Origin: Saccharopolyspora ipomoeae
GTDB lineage: Bacteria; Actinomycetota; Actinomycetes; Mycobacteriales; Pseudonocardiaceae
Assembly: GCF_029952525.1 (NCBI RefSeq)
Contig: NZ_JASAOF010000012.1
Span: 1-64,000 of the forward strand
Direction: 5' to 3'
Length of the DNA: 64,000 bases
Made by a program: the position numbers and the translations under genes. The notes beneath the pieces were generated by a model, which did not search any database, was not told the DNA's origin, and saw only the letters and a list, made by a program, of their open reading frames with translations. This document shows positions 53,319 through 63,721 of this stretch, piece by piece (position 1 is the stretch's first letter; each line of letters begins with the position of its first letter).

Positions 53319-55277
53319 GTGCGTGGCCCCTGGCGCGCCGCCTTGGCGCTGGCGTTGCACATCGGTTTCTTCGTCGTGTCCCTCGGCCTGGTCGCAGGCC
53401 TGCTGATGATGGCGGGCATGACGTTCCGCCGGGACACCGTCGGAGGGCTCAAGGTCGCCTTCGCCGCCCTCGTCGTCGGCGCGACCCTGCTCTTCTGCCT
53501 GCGCGCGGTGCTGCGCAACAAGGTCCGGCCGCGCGGCGTGCCGCTGGACCGCGTGAACCAGCCCAACCTGTGGCGGACCATCGACCAGCTCGTCGACGCG
53601 ACCGACTCCCCGCTGCCCGACGAAATCCGCATCACCTCCGAGCCGAGCGTCACCGTCCGCGAGGACACCGCCCTCCTCGGCCTGCGCACCCGCACCCGCT
53701 ACCTGGAGATCGGGCTGCCGATGCTGGCGGCGCTGACCACGTCCGAGCTCGGCGCGCTGCTGGCGCACGCCGTCGGCAGGCTCACCGGGCGCAGCAGGCT
53801 CGCGGTCACCGCGCACCGGGTGCTGGCCAGCGTGCGGCGGACCCGCGACGGCCTCACCCCCGGGCCGGTGAAGTGGCTTTTCGCCGGGTACGCGCGGGTG
53901 TTCACCGCGATCGCCGTGACCACCACCAAGGAGCTGGTGCTGGCCGGTGACGCCGCCGCCGTGCGGGTCGCGGGCAAGCGGACCGCGGTGATGGCGCTGC
54001 GCAAGTCGGTGGCGGTGGAGCTCGGCTGGCAGGACTACACCGACGAGTACCTGAGCATGGCGGCCACGATCGGCCACGCGCCGGACGTGCTGCTGGGCTT
54101 CCGCAGCTTCATGGACCACCCGACGCGCAAGCCCGCGCTGGCCGAGCGCGCCAAGGTGGCCATCGCCGAGGAGACCGGCGAGCTTCCGGTGCGCACGCGG
54201 GTCGAGATGATGAAACGACTCAAGTCCGCCGACAAGGAGGTCGACGAGCGCCCGGCGTTCGCGATCCTGCGCAAGCCCCGCAACGCCGTGCCCGAGCTGG
54301 AGGACCACCTGCTGGTGGACTCGCTCGGCCCGCGGATGCCGTGGCCGGACGTGGTGCGGAAGGCCGGTGCGGCGCAGTCCGCCGAGAAGGCCGCGCAGCT
54401 CAGCGCCGCCGCCCACCAGTGCGGGCTCGGCGTGGACCCGACGATCCAGGGCGTCCTGGTGGCCATCCACCGCGGCCACGGCCGCGACCTGGTCAACCCC
54501 GTGCTCAACCCGGGCCTGCACCCGTCGACGATCGACCAGGCCGCCGAGGACACCCTCACCGACCTGCTGGGATGCACCGTCGTCGACGCGCTGGTCTGCG
54601 CCGGGCGCGCCCACCACGAGCTCGACTGGGGCGGCCCGCCCGGGATCCGGCTGGCCAACGGCCGCCCGATCGACCCGGACCGCCTGGTCCGCCCCGCCGT
54701 CGCCGACCCGCGGCTCATCCCCGGCCTGCACCGGGTCCTGGTCGACCTCGGCGTCCCGCTGCGCCACACGCGCGAGCCCGCCGAGGAGCCCGAGCCCGTG
54801 CTGTCGGGCATCGTCAGCCCCGTGCTGTGCTCCGGCGAGTCCTACGACCTGCTGGTCACCGACCGGGGGCTGCTCCTGCTGCCCAGCGACGCCAGCGCCG
54901 CGAAGCGGCTGCTCGCGGGCACCCTGGCGATGCTGCGCGAGGCCGAGGAGGAGCAGCTCAGCGAGCTCGCCTCGCGCCCGATCGCCGAGCTGCGGGAGCG
55001 CTCCGGCGCGCAGTGGGTGGACAGCCGCGACGTGGCCAGAGCCCGCCTCGACCAGGACAAGACCGGCTGGTCGCTGGAGCTGGACCTCTACCTCGACGAG
55101 TACGCGATGTCGACGCTGGACGACGTCCGCGTGGTCTCCGGCCCCGACGAGGGCGTCTCGGTGCTCACCCTGCGCAGCACCGCCGACGGCGTCGAGCACG
55201 GCGAGCCGTACCACGGCCTGTCCGAGCTGATGGGAGCCCGGATGGAGCTGGACGAGCCCGCCCTATCGCTGGACTGA
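53319..55277 (+). CDS. Membrane protein with degenerate M48-peptidase-like domain
   Basis: 652 residues. Two N-terminal membrane helices (about 7-33 and 43-63) precede a region laid out like an M48 (HtpX/Ste24) peptidase: SELGALLAHAVGR at 142-154 sits where SELxAVLAHExxH is expected. The zinc-binding HExxH reads His150-Ala151-Val-Gly-Arg154, so the catalytic Glu and second His are missing. The third ligand Glu, four residues before Asp211, is Val207. The domain should be catalytically dead. The C-terminal ~400 residues are unlike known peptidases and include a late region GESYDLLVTDRGLLLLP. GTG 53319 has GGAG upstream. The C-terminus LSLD and the stop lie in a 17-bp tandem repeat. Confidence 0.7.
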   Translation: MRGPWRAALALALHIGFFVVSLGLVAGLLMMAGMTFRRDTVGGLKVAFAALVVGATLLFCLRAVLRNKVRPRGVPLDRVNQPNLWRTIDQLVDATDSPLPDEIRITSEPSVTVREDTALLGLRTRTRYLEIGLPMLAALTTSELGALLAHAVGRLTGRSRLAVTAHRVLASVRRTRDGLTPGPVKWLFAGYARVFTAIAVTTTKELVLAGDAAAVRVAGKRTAVMALRKSVAVELGWQDYTDEYLSMAATIGHAPDVLLGFRSFMDHPTRKPALAERAKVAIAEETGELPVRTRVEMMKRLKSADKEVDERPAFAILRKPRNAVPELEDHLLVDSLGPRMPWPDVVRKAGAAQSAEKAAQLSAAAHQCGLGVDPTIQGVLVAIHRGHGRDLVNPVLNPGLHPSTIDQAAEDTLTDLLGCTVVDALVCAGRAHHELDWGGPPGIRLANGRPIDPDRLVRPAVADPRLIPGLHRVLVDLGVPLRHTREPAEEPEPVLSGIVSPVLCSGESYDLLVTDRGLLLLPSDASAAKRLLAGTLAMLREAEEEQLSELASRPIAELRERSGAQWVDSRDVARARLDQDKTGWSLELDLYLDEYAMSTLDDVRVVSGPDEGVSVLTLRSTADGVEHGEPYHGLSELMGARMELDEPALSLD

Positions 55278-55348
55278 CGCCTGTCGCTGGGCTGGGGCTG
55301 TCGTTGGGCTGGGGCTGTCGCTGCACCGGGGCCCGTCGTCGGGCTGAG
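55264..55348. repeat. 17-bp tandem repeat, five units, covering a stop codon
   Basis: Units start at 55264, 55281, 55298, 55315 and 55332 and resemble CTGTCGCTGGGCTGGGG. The first unit contains the TGA stop of the M48-like gene (55275-55277). 17 is not a multiple of three, so gain or loss of units upstream of the stop would change the C-terminus. Confidence 0.85.
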
Positions 55349-55361
55349 CCGCCGCAGACGG

Positions 55362-55416
55362 ACAAAGAGGCCGTTCGGAACCTCCCCGTAGGTGCCGAAC
55401 GGCCTCTTTGTTTTTC
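55362..55416 (+). terminator. Strong intrinsic terminator after the M48-like gene
   Basis: ACAAAGAGGCCGTTCGG (55362-55378) pairs perfectly with CCGAACGGCCTCTTTGT (55395-55411), followed by TTTT. The 17-bp stem and T-tract make this the best terminator in the window. Confidence 0.95.
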
Positions 55417-55913
55417 GGGTCCGTGCGCCCCCCGACGGCGCACGGCCCTCTTTTCGCGGTCCGCAGCACCTGGCAAGCGAAGGTGCCGTTCGCGGACACG
55501 AAGGAGATGAACTGATCAACGTTTCGTGACGCGGTTTCTAGTGTAATTGAGTTCACAGCTCGTCCGTAGCCGCTATCGGAGGACGTTGGCGACTCGTTTG
55601 GTGACTCCGCGTCAACGAAGTCACTGTTCTCTCCACGACCGGATGCGGTCACTCCAGGGACGGAAGGACCCCGACGGTTGGTTGCACCGGCAAGGAGGCT
55701 GCGCGTGGTCGTTCACCCGTCCGTGTGACTTCGTGCGTGCGGGGCGGTAGCATCTCGGCCGAAATACGTGCAGGTCAGGCGGTTCGTCCTTGATCGACTG
55801 CGGCCCCTGGCGACGGAGCCGATCGGACGTCGGCGATGCTGTACGTCTACGGCGCAGGCTGGACTACCGCGCCGCGCTGACATGACCTCCGACGCAGGGG
55901 CGCGACTACCTCG
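55417..55913 (+). promoter_or_regulatory. Promoter region of psd-pssA
   Basis: About 500 bp without a supported gene. A second, imperfect hairpin lies near 55455-55497. AT-richer DNA near 55520-55570 is a likely promoter zone. No operator recognised. Confidence 0.4.
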
Positions 55914-56627
55914 ATGAGCAGCACCCAAGAGAGCCCGCTGGCGCACCTGATCGCGCTGGCCAAGGACACCGTTCCGCCGATGCACCCGGCAGGCAGGCCG
56001 TTCGTCATCGGCGCCGCCGTCGCCACGCTGGTGCTGCGCCGCATCTGGCGTCCGCTGGGCGCCGTCGGCGCGGTGCTCACCGCCTGGTGCGCGTGGTTCT
56101 TCCGCGAGCCGGTGCGCACGACCCCGACCCGCGAGGGCCTGGCCGTGGCCGCCGCCGACGGCGCCGTCGCGCACGTCGAGAGCGCCGTCCCGCCGGCCGA
56201 GCTCGGGCTCGGCGACGAGCCGATGACCCGCATCAGCACCTTCCTGACGATCTTCGACGTGCACGTCCAGCGCGCACCGGTCAGCGGCCGGATCGACAAG
56301 ATCGTCTACCGGCCGGGCAAGTTCCTCTCCGCCGACCTGGACAAGGCCAGCGAGGACAACGAGCGCAACTCGATGGCGCTGCGCACCGAGGACGGCACCC
56401 GCGTCGCGGTCGTGCAGATCGCCGGCCTGGTCGCCCGCCGCATCGTCTGCGAGGTCGCCGAGGGCGACATCGTCGCGGCGGGCTCCACCTACGGGCTCAT
56501 CCGCTTCGGCTCCCGCGTCGACCTCTACGTGCCCGCCGACAGCGAGGTCCTGGTCGAGCCCGGCCAGCGCACCATCGGCGGCGAGACGCCGCTGGCCGAA
56601 CTGCCCAGGGGGAAGCGCGAACGATGA
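55914..56627 (+). CDS. psd: Phosphatidylserine decarboxylase proenzyme
   Basis: 237-residue short-form PSD that makes phosphatidylethanolamine. A hydrophobic N-terminal region (about 28-62) holds it at the membrane. FDVHVQRAPVSG is typical, and the self-cleavage site is Gly199-Ser200 in RFGSRVD; Ser200 becomes the pyruvoyl group of the alpha subunit. It overlaps pssA by 4 bp (ATGA), and PssA makes its substrate. Same order as Rv0437c-Rv0436c. Confidence 0.95.
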   Translation: MSSTQESPLAHLIALAKDTVPPMHPAGRPFVIGAAVATLVLRRIWRPLGAVGAVLTAWCAWFFREPVRTTPTREGLAVAAADGAVAHVESAVPPAELGLGDEPMTRISTFLTIFDVHVQRAPVSGRIDKIVYRPGKFLSADLDKASEDNERNSMALRTEDGTRVAVVQIAGLVARRIVCEVAEGDIVAAGSTYGLIRFGSRVDLYVPADSEVLVEPGQRTIGGETPLAELPRGKRER

Positions 56628-57556
56628 GCATGCGGACCACCCCCGGCGTCCGGCTGCTGCCCAATGCGATCACCGTGCTGGCGATGTGCGCCGGCCTGTC
56701 CGCGATCCAGTTCGCCCTCAACGGGCAGCTGGACTTCGCGATCGGGTCCGTCGCCGTCGCCGCCGTGCTCGACGGCCTCGACGGGCGGATAGCCCGACTC
56801 CTCGACGCCACCTCCAAGATGGGCGCGGAGCTGGACTCGCTGGCCGACGCGATGTCCTTCGGCGTGGCCCCGGCGCTGACCCTCTACGCCTGGCACATGC
56901 AGGACAACCGGGCCGGCTGGGTGGTCTCGCTGATCTTCGCGGTCTGCATGGTGCTGCGGCTCGCGCGGTTCAACACGCTGCTCGACGACGCCGAGCAGCC
57001 CGCGTTCGCCAAGGAGTTCTTCGTCGGCGTGCCCGCCCCGGCCGCCGGTCTGCTGGCGCTGCTGCCGCTCGCGCTGACCGCGCACTTCGGCTACCCGGGC
57101 TGGTGGGCGAACCAGACCGTGGTGATGGTCTGGATGGTGCTCATCGCCGCGCTCGCGGTCAGCCGGGTGCCCACGCTGTCGCTGAAGACCGTCAAGGTGC
57201 CGCCGAAGCTGGTGGCCCCGCTGCTGGTCGGCGTGGCGCTGCTGGCCGCGCTGGTCGTGGTGTTCCCGCTGATCTCGCTGGCCATCGCGATGGTGCTCTA
57301 CCTGCTGCACATCCCCTACGCGGTCTACCGCTACCGGTGGCTGTCGCAGCACCCCGAGGCCTGGGACGCCGCGCCGCGCGAGCGCCGCGACATCCGCCGC
57401 CGCAACCAGCGCCGCCTGGGACTCCGCCCGCCGCTGCGCCGCAGCGTGGCGGGCGCCGCGCGCCGCGTCCGCCTCCCCCGCCGCCCCACGGGTCCGGGCC
57501 ACCCCCGCCGCAGCTGGCGTCGCCTGGAGCTCCGGCGCAACCGCGACGACTACTGA
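56624..57556 (+). CDS. pssA: CDP-diacylglycerol-serine O-phosphatidyltransferase
   Basis: 310-residue integral membrane enzyme making phosphatidylserine. The CDP-alcohol phosphotransferase motif is complete: Asp50, Asp53, Gly54, Ala57, Arg58, Gly67, Asp71 and Asp75. About eight hydrophobic segments follow. The C-terminal ~65 residues are extremely Arg/Pro-rich (RRNQRRLGLRPPLRRS), longer and more basic than usual, and cytoplasmic by the positive-inside rule. A family A element starts at the base after the stop. Confidence 0.95.
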   Translation: MSMRTTPGVRLLPNAITVLAMCAGLSAIQFALNGQLDFAIGSVAVAAVLDGLDGRIARLLDATSKMGAELDSLADAMSFGVAPALTLYAWHMQDNRAGWVVSLIFAVCMVLRLARFNTLLDDAEQPAFAKEFFVGVPAPAAGLLALLPLALTAHFGYPGWWANQTVVMVWMVLIAALAVSRVPTLSLKTVKVPPKLVAPLLVGVALLAALVVVFPLISLAIAMVLYLLHIPYAVYRYRWLSQHPEAWDAAPRERRDIRRRNQRRLGLRPPLRRSVAGAARRVRLPRRPTGPGHPRRSWRRLELRRNRDDY

Positions 57557-57638
57557 GGCAGCGGACAGTTTTAGTGAAAACTGTCCCGACATTTCGGACA
57601 TTGATCATGGGTGATTCGAGGAAAAACTGTCCCCTGCC
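57557..57638. repeat. Family A 82-bp element, copy 2
   Basis: Same length and almost the same sequence as 45142-45223. Ends GGCAGCGGACAGTTTT and AAAACTGTCCCCTGCC (one mismatch in the inverted repeat). It begins at the base after the pssA stop codon. Confidence 0.9.
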
Positions 57639-57706
57639 CACCCTGGTGATCACCGCGACCACTGCTCTCGGCACCTCAGGGGCTGTCTGCGGCTAAGGTC
57701 GGCGGG

Positions 57707-59935
57707 GTGGCTTCGATCAGCTTGACCGCTCGCGCGTCCACCTCCGCTCGCGACACCCGGCGCGGGGTGGTGCGGCTGCACCCCGAGGTGATGGACGCGC
57801 TGGGGCTCCGGCCGTGGAGCGCGGTGCGGTTGACCGGGGCCCGGGAGACCGTGGCGCTGGCCGCCGCGGCCGAGCGCACCTCCCCCACCGGGTTCCTGCT
57901 GCTCGACGACGTCGCGCTGCTCAACCTCGGGGTCACCGAGGGAACCTCCGTCGCGGTCGCCCCGGCCCAGGTGGAGGTCGCCAAGCGGGTCGGCATCACC
58001 GGTTCCCGGATGGCGCGGGCGACGGTGTCGCCGGAGACCGCGCGGCTGGCGCTGACCGGCAAGGTCTTCTCCCCCGGCGACGCGGTGTCGCTGCTGCCGC
58101 AGGACCTCTCCCCCGCCTCCTCCTCGCGCGCCGGCGAGGTGCGCAGGCAGATGTCCGCCGCGATCGGCCTGACCTGGACCAACGAGCTCATCACGATCGC
58201 CTCCGCCGATCCCGCCGGTGCCGTGGCCGTCCAACCGTCCACAGTGGTCGAGTGGCAGGACGGCGTCACCGGGACCCCGCCCGAGCCCGCCGGAACCCCT
58301 GCCGCGCCCGCCGGAACCCCTGCCGCGCCGCGGGAAGCACCCGCCGCCGAGGAGCACCCGGCCGTGCCGGTGGCCGACCTGGTGGGCTCGCGGGACACCG
58401 CGCGCAGGCTCACCGAGTGGCTGCGGCTGGCCTTCGACCAGCCCGACCTGCTGCGCAGGCTCGGCGCCGAACCCCGCCTCGGAGCGCTGATCAGCGGCCC
58501 GCCCGGCGTCGGCAAGGCCACGCTGGTGCGCGCGGTGTGCGCCGAGACGGACGCCGAGCTCGTCGAGGTCGCCGCGCCCAGCATCGCCGCGCTGGAGGCC
58601 CGCACCGCCGCCGCGCGGCTGCAGCAGGCCGTCGACCGCGCCACGGCCGCCTCCGGCGACCGGGTCCTGCTGATCACCGACGTCGAGGCGCTGCTGCCCG
58701 AGTCCGACCCGCCGCCGCTGGCCACCGTCGCGCTCGACGCGCTGCGCGACGCACTCGGCCGCGACCGGCTCGCAGTGGTCGTCACCAGCGCGAACCCGCA
58801 GTCGGTCGATCCGCGGCTGCGCGAGCCCGGCCTGGTCGATCGCGAGCTGACCGTCGGGTTGCCCGACGACACCACCCGCGCCGACCTGCTGGGCGTGCTG
58901 CTGCGCGGCACCCCGCTCGACGAGGACGTGCGGCTCGACGACATCGCCGGTCGCACACCGGGTTTCGTCGTCGCCGACCTGCTGGCGCTGTGCCGGGAGG
59001 CCGCGCTGGGCGCCGCGCTGCGGTATTCCGACGACCCCGCCGACCCGCGCCTGCGCCACCAGGACCTGCTCGACGCGCTGTCCTCGATCCGGCCGATCTC
59101 GATGTCCACTTCGGACAACCTGCAGACCGGTGGGCTCACCCTCGACGACGTCGGCGACATGACCGAGGTCAAGCAGGCCCTCACCGAGACGGTGCTGTGG
59201 CCGCTGCAGTACCCGGACTCGTTCACCCGGCTGGGAGTCGAGCCACCGCGCGGCGTGCTGCTCTACGGCCCGCCGGGCTGCGGCAAGACCCACCTGGTGC
59301 GGGCGCTCGCGGGCAGCGGCAGGCTCAACGTGCTCGCGGTCAAGGGCGCGGAGCTGATGGACAAGTGGGTCGGCGAGTCCGAGCGCGCCGTGCGGGAGCT
59401 GTTCCTGCGCGCCCGGGGCGCCGCGCCCGCGCTGGTGTTCCTCGACGAGGTGGACGCGCTGGCCCCGCGACGCGGCCAGTCGTCGGACTCCGGCGTCGCC
59501 GACCGCGTGGTCGCGGCCCTGCTCACCGAGCTCGACGGCGTCGAGCCGATGCGCGACGTGGTGGTGCTGGCGGCCACCAACCGGCCGGAGCTGATCGACC
59601 CCGCCCTGCTGCGCCCGGGTCGGCTGGAGCGCCTCGTCTACGTCCCGCCGCCGGACGCCGACGCCCGCGAGGCGATCCTCGCGGCGGCGGCGAAGAACAC
59701 GCCGCTCGCCGACGACGTCGACCTCGCGGACCTGGCCGCCGCGCTCGACGGCTACTCGGCGGCCGACTGCACGGCCCTGATCCGCGAAGCGGCCCTCACG
59801 GCGATGCGCGAATCCCTCACGGCGGCCGAGGTCACGGCGAGCCACCTGCGCACGGCGCGCGGGGCGGTCCGCCCGTCCCTGGACCCGGCCCAGCTCGAAG
59901 CCCTCGCCTCCTACGCCGACGACCAGCGAGGATGA
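57707..59935 (+). CDS. Cdc48/VAT-like double AAA ATPase
   Basis: 742 residues. A double-psi-barrel N-domain (about 1-170) and Ala/Pro-rich linker precede two AAA modules. D1 (about 220-455) has a weakened Walker A GPPGVGKAT, with Ala where Ser/Thr binds Mg, and Walker B LLITDVEA without the catalytic Glu. D2 (about 470-730) is intact: GPPGCGKTHL, LVFLDEVDAL, ATNRPELIDPALLRPGR. D1 probably binds nucleotide poorly, so D2 powers the hexamer. Substrates are unknown in actinobacteria. GTG 57707 is used. Position after pssA matches Rv0435c. Confidence 0.92.
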   Translation: MASISLTARASTSARDTRRGVVRLHPEVMDALGLRPWSAVRLTGARETVALAAAAERTSPTGFLLLDDVALLNLGVTEGTSVAVAPAQVEVAKRVGITGSRMARATVSPETARLALTGKVFSPGDAVSLLPQDLSPASSSRAGEVRRQMSAAIGLTWTNELITIASADPAGAVAVQPSTVVEWQDGVTGTPPEPAGTPAAPAGTPAAPREAPAAEEHPAVPVADLVGSRDTARRLTEWLRLAFDQPDLLRRLGAEPRLGALISGPPGVGKATLVRAVCAETDAELVEVAAPSIAALEARTAAARLQQAVDRATAASGDRVLLITDVEALLPESDPPPLATVALDALRDALGRDRLAVVVTSANPQSVDPRLREPGLVDRELTVGLPDDTTRADLLGVLLRGTPLDEDVRLDDIAGRTPGFVVADLLALCREAALGAALRYSDDPADPRLRHQDLLDALSSIRPISMSTSDNLQTGGLTLDDVGDMTEVKQALTETVLWPLQYPDSFTRLGVEPPRGVLLYGPPGCGKTHLVRALAGSGRLNVLAVKGAELMDKWVGESERAVRELFLRARGAAPALVFLDEVDALAPRRGQSSDSGVADRVVAALLTELDGVEPMRDVVVLAATNRPELIDPALLRPGRLERLVYVPPPDADAREAILAAAAKNTPLADDVDLADLAAALDGYSAADCTALIREAALTAMRESLTAAEVTASHLRTARGAVRPSLDPAQLEALASYADDQRG

Positions 59936-59987
59936 CCAGCCGGTCAAGCACCGAAGGTGCCGCACCGCCAAGCGAGGAGACCGCGGA

Positions 59988-60656
59988 TCACTTCCCGGTG
60001 GAAGGGCCCTTGTAGTCGTTGGTGATGATGGCGATCAGACCGGGGGTGGCGTCCTGTATCCCGTCGAAGCGGGCGTCGGCGCGGGCGCCGATGCGGGCGG
60101 CGAGCTCCTCGGCCTGCCGCTCCTCGTCGGTGCCGGGCCGGAAGTAGACCGTGGTGGTCGGGATCTTCCCCGCCGCGTAGTTGCCGACCTCGGGCACGTC
60201 GTAGCCGGCCTTGCGGAGGTCCTCGGCGGCGCGGTGCGCGAGACCGGAGATCGTCGAGTTGTTGTAGACCCGGACGATGATCTGCTCGCTGCCCTTGCCG
60301 GACCCGACCGGGACGTCCTGCGCCTGCCCGGATCCCGTCGACTGCCCCGAACCCGTCGACTGGCCGGAGCCCGGTTCCTGGCCCGAGCCCGGCTGCGTGG
60401 CCTGCGGCGGCTCGGTCACCGGCGGGGGCGCGACCGGCGGCGGCTGGACGGGCGGGGTGACGGTGGACGGCGCGGGTTTCAGCGGCGGTTGCACCTGCGA
60501 GGAGGGTTCCGGCGGGAGGGGTTGGGCGGTGTCCGAGGACTCGCCCGACATCAGGGTCACGGTCCCGAACACGGCGGCGAGCACGCCGACTCCGATCAGA
60601 CCCAGGCCGATCAGCTTGGCCCCGCCGGGCCCGCCGGACGGTTCCCCAACACTCAT
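59988..60656 (-). CDS. LytR_C-domain membrane protein
   Basis: 222 residues. A membrane helix (about 14-36), a long Pro/Gln/Ser/Gly-rich linker with GSGQSTGSGQ repeats, then a LytR cell-envelope C-terminal domain (SEQIIVRVYNNSTISGLAHRAAEDLRKAGYDVPEVGNYA...TTTVYFRPG). It corresponds by position to Rv0431. LytR_C domains bind or sit near cell-wall polymers; exact role unknown. ATG 60656 overlaps the stop of the upstream DUF3263 gene (TGATG), so translation is coupled. Confidence 0.88.
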   Translation of the reverse strand: MSVGEPSGGPGGAKLIGLGLIGVGVLAAVFGTVTLMSGESSDTAQPLPPEPSSQVQPPLKPAPSTVTPPVQPPPVAPPPVTEPPQATQPGSGQEPGSGQSTGSGQSTGSGQAQDVPVGSGKGSEQIIVRVYNNSTISGLAHRAAEDLRKAGYDVPEVGNYAAGKIPTTTVYFRPGTDEERQAEELAARIGARADARFDGIQDATPGLIAIITNDYKGPSTGK

Positions 60657-61120
60657 CAGTGCAACTCGATTCCCAGTCGTTGAGCGGCCCTGGCGCGCTG
60701 CCGCGCCGCCCGTGCCTTGCGCAGTCTCTTGATCAGCATAGGGTCCGCGCGGAACGCCGCGGGAGAATCCAGCAGCGTGTTGAGAAGTTGGTAGTAGCGC
60801 GACGCGGACATGTCGAACAGCTCGCGGATCGCGATGTCCTTCTTGCCCGAGCGCTTCCACCACTGCGCTTCGAAGGCGAGGATCCCGCGCTCCCGGTCGG
60901 TCAACTCCCGGTCGGTCAACTCCCGGTCGGTCAGCTCCCGATCGGCTGGTTCCCGTTCCGCGGGAACGGGTTCCGGCTCGACGATCCGCTCGATGGGCTG
61001 GGTGATCGGTTCCGCCACCTGCAGCCGCCGACGTGCCGGAGCCTGCTGCCCGTGCGTCCGCGCGAGCTGCTCGCACTGACGGGCGATCTCCTTCGCGGTC
61101 AGCATCTGGGCGGCGTCCAT
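60656..61120 (-). CDS. DUF3263 helix-turn-helix-like protein
   Basis: 154 residues. The C-terminal ~75 residues are DUF3263 (LTDRERGILAFEAQWWKRSGKKDIAIRELFDMSASRYYQLLNTLLD), a small HTH-like domain of actinobacteria. The preceding segment has DRELT repeats from a 15-bp minisatellite. The N-terminal 50 residues are helical and basic. It is upstream of and coupled to the LytR_C gene, like Rv0430-Rv0431. A DNA-binding role is inference. Confidence 0.88.
   Translation of the reverse strand: MDAAQMLTAKEIARQCEQLARTHGQQAPARRRLQVAEPITQPIERIVEPEPVPAEREPADRELTDRELTDRELTDRERGILAFEAQWWKRSGKKDIAIRELFDMSASRYYQLLNTLLDSPAAFRADPMLIKRLRKARAARQRARAAQRLGIELH
60891..60935. repeat. 15-bp tandem repeat, three units, inside the DUF3263 gene
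   Basis: Three units TCCCGGTCGGTCAAC (last one with one change) at 60891, 60906 and 60921 encode DRELT in the minus-strand frame, directly before the DUF3263 domain. In-frame size allows length changes. Confidence 0.92.
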
Positions 61121-61279
61121 CCGGCTCCTCGCCTCGCGATCGGTCGCGGAGAATCACACGGCTGTCATTCCCGCACCAATTGAACCATGCCGTGATCCGG
61201 ACGGGGAGCCGATCACACACCGGTTTCACGCGCAAGAGCGGCCCGGGTGCCTCACCTGCGCAACCGATAGGGTCCGCGC

Positions 61280-61855
61280 ATGGCTGTTCACCCCATCCGC
61301 GTCTACGGCGACCCCGTGCTGCACCACCCGACCCGCCGCGTGGAGAACTTCGACGAGGAGTTGCGCACGCTCGTCGAGGACATGTTCGAGACGATGGCGG
61401 CGGCGAACGGGGTCGGGCTGGCTGCCAACCAGATCGGCGTCGACCTGCGGTTGTTCGTCTACGACTGCCCCGACGACGAGGGCGTGCAGCACCGCGGCCT
61501 GGTGGTGAACCCCGAGCTGACGACCTCGGAGATCCCGGAGACGATGCCGGACCCGGACGAGGACTGGGAGGGCTGCCTGTCGGTTCCCGGCGAGTCCTAC
61601 CCGACGGGCCGGGCGAGCTGGGCGAAGGTCACCGGGTCCGATGTGGACGGTGAGCCGGTCGAGGTCGAGGGCACCGGCTTCTTCGCGCGCTGCCTGCAGC
61701 ACGAGACCGATCACCTCGACGGCTACGTCTACCTGGACCGCCTCACCGGCAGGCACGCCCGCGCCGCGAAGAAGATGATCAAGCGCAACGAGTGGGGCGT
61801 TCCCGGGCTCAGCTGGGACCCGGCCGAGATGGGCGACCCGTTCGCCGACGACTGA
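61280..61855 (+). CDS. def: Peptide deformylase
   Basis: 191-residue metal-dependent deformylase removing N-formyl from new proteins. All three motifs are intact: GVGLAA (44-49), EGCLS with metal ligand Cys99, and QHETDH with His141, Glu142 and His145. ATG 61280 begins [14 protein letters not shown], the usual start. Divergent from the DUF3263 gene, as in Rv0429c-Rv0430. Confidence 0.96.
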   Translation: MAVHPIRVYGDPVLHHPTRRVENFDEELRTLVEDMFETMAAANGVGLAANQIGVDLRLFVYDCPDDEGVQHRGLVVNPELTTSEIPETMPDPDEDWEGCLSVPGESYPTGRASWAKVTGSDVDGEPVEVEGTGFFARCLQHETDHLDGYVYLDRLTGRHARAAKKMIKRNEWGVPGLSWDPAEMGDPFADD

Positions 61856-61936
61856 TCCGGATGGCTGAGCCTCCGGATCCGACTGTTGTCTCCGGGGGCT
61901 CCTGGCCGTAGCCTCGGGCACTGCACAAATCAATCC

Positions 61937-62034
61937 GCGGGAGCTCGCACCGAAAGCGGGCTGAGAGGGTGGCTGGAGCAACTCCGGGGCCGCCGACCGC
62001 AGAACCTGACCGGGTAATGCCGGCGTAGGGAGTG
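61937..62034 (+). ncRNA. TPP riboswitch (THI element) before thiC
   Basis: CTGAGAGGGTGG (61961 on), AGAACCTGACCGGGTAATGC and CGGCGTAGGGAG match the thi-box core almost exactly. It ends about 8 bp before the thiC start and includes the RBS (AGGGAG), so thiamine pyrophosphate binding would block translation. Confidence 0.96.
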
Positions 62035-62035
62035 A

Positions 62036-63679
<1,644 letters not shown>

Positions 63680-63687
63680 CGCGGCCG

Positions 63688-63717
63688 CTGGGGCGGCTCC
63701 GCGCGGAGCCGCCCCAG
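63688..63717. terminator. Bidirectional terminator between thiC and the Uma2-like gene
   Basis: CTGGGGCGGCTCCGC (63688-63702) is directly followed by its complement (63703-63717). No T-tract, but the stem is strong and lies between convergent genes, 8 bp after thiC. Confidence 0.75.
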
Positions 63718-63721
63718 CACC

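Noticed and set aside
51414..55214. A 1266-codon open frame on the minus strand opposite moeA and the M48-like gene
   Set aside because: It is an antisense shadow caused by GC-rich codon bias. Its translation is repetitive Arg/His/Gly/Val with no domain, and the plus-strand genes have clear motifs. The same applies to the long antisense frames opposite cvnA, the ABC operon and the cox genes.
57557..57700. Small gene between pssA and the Cdc48-like ATPase
   Set aside because: The open frames here are read through the 82-bp repeat and lack an RBS.
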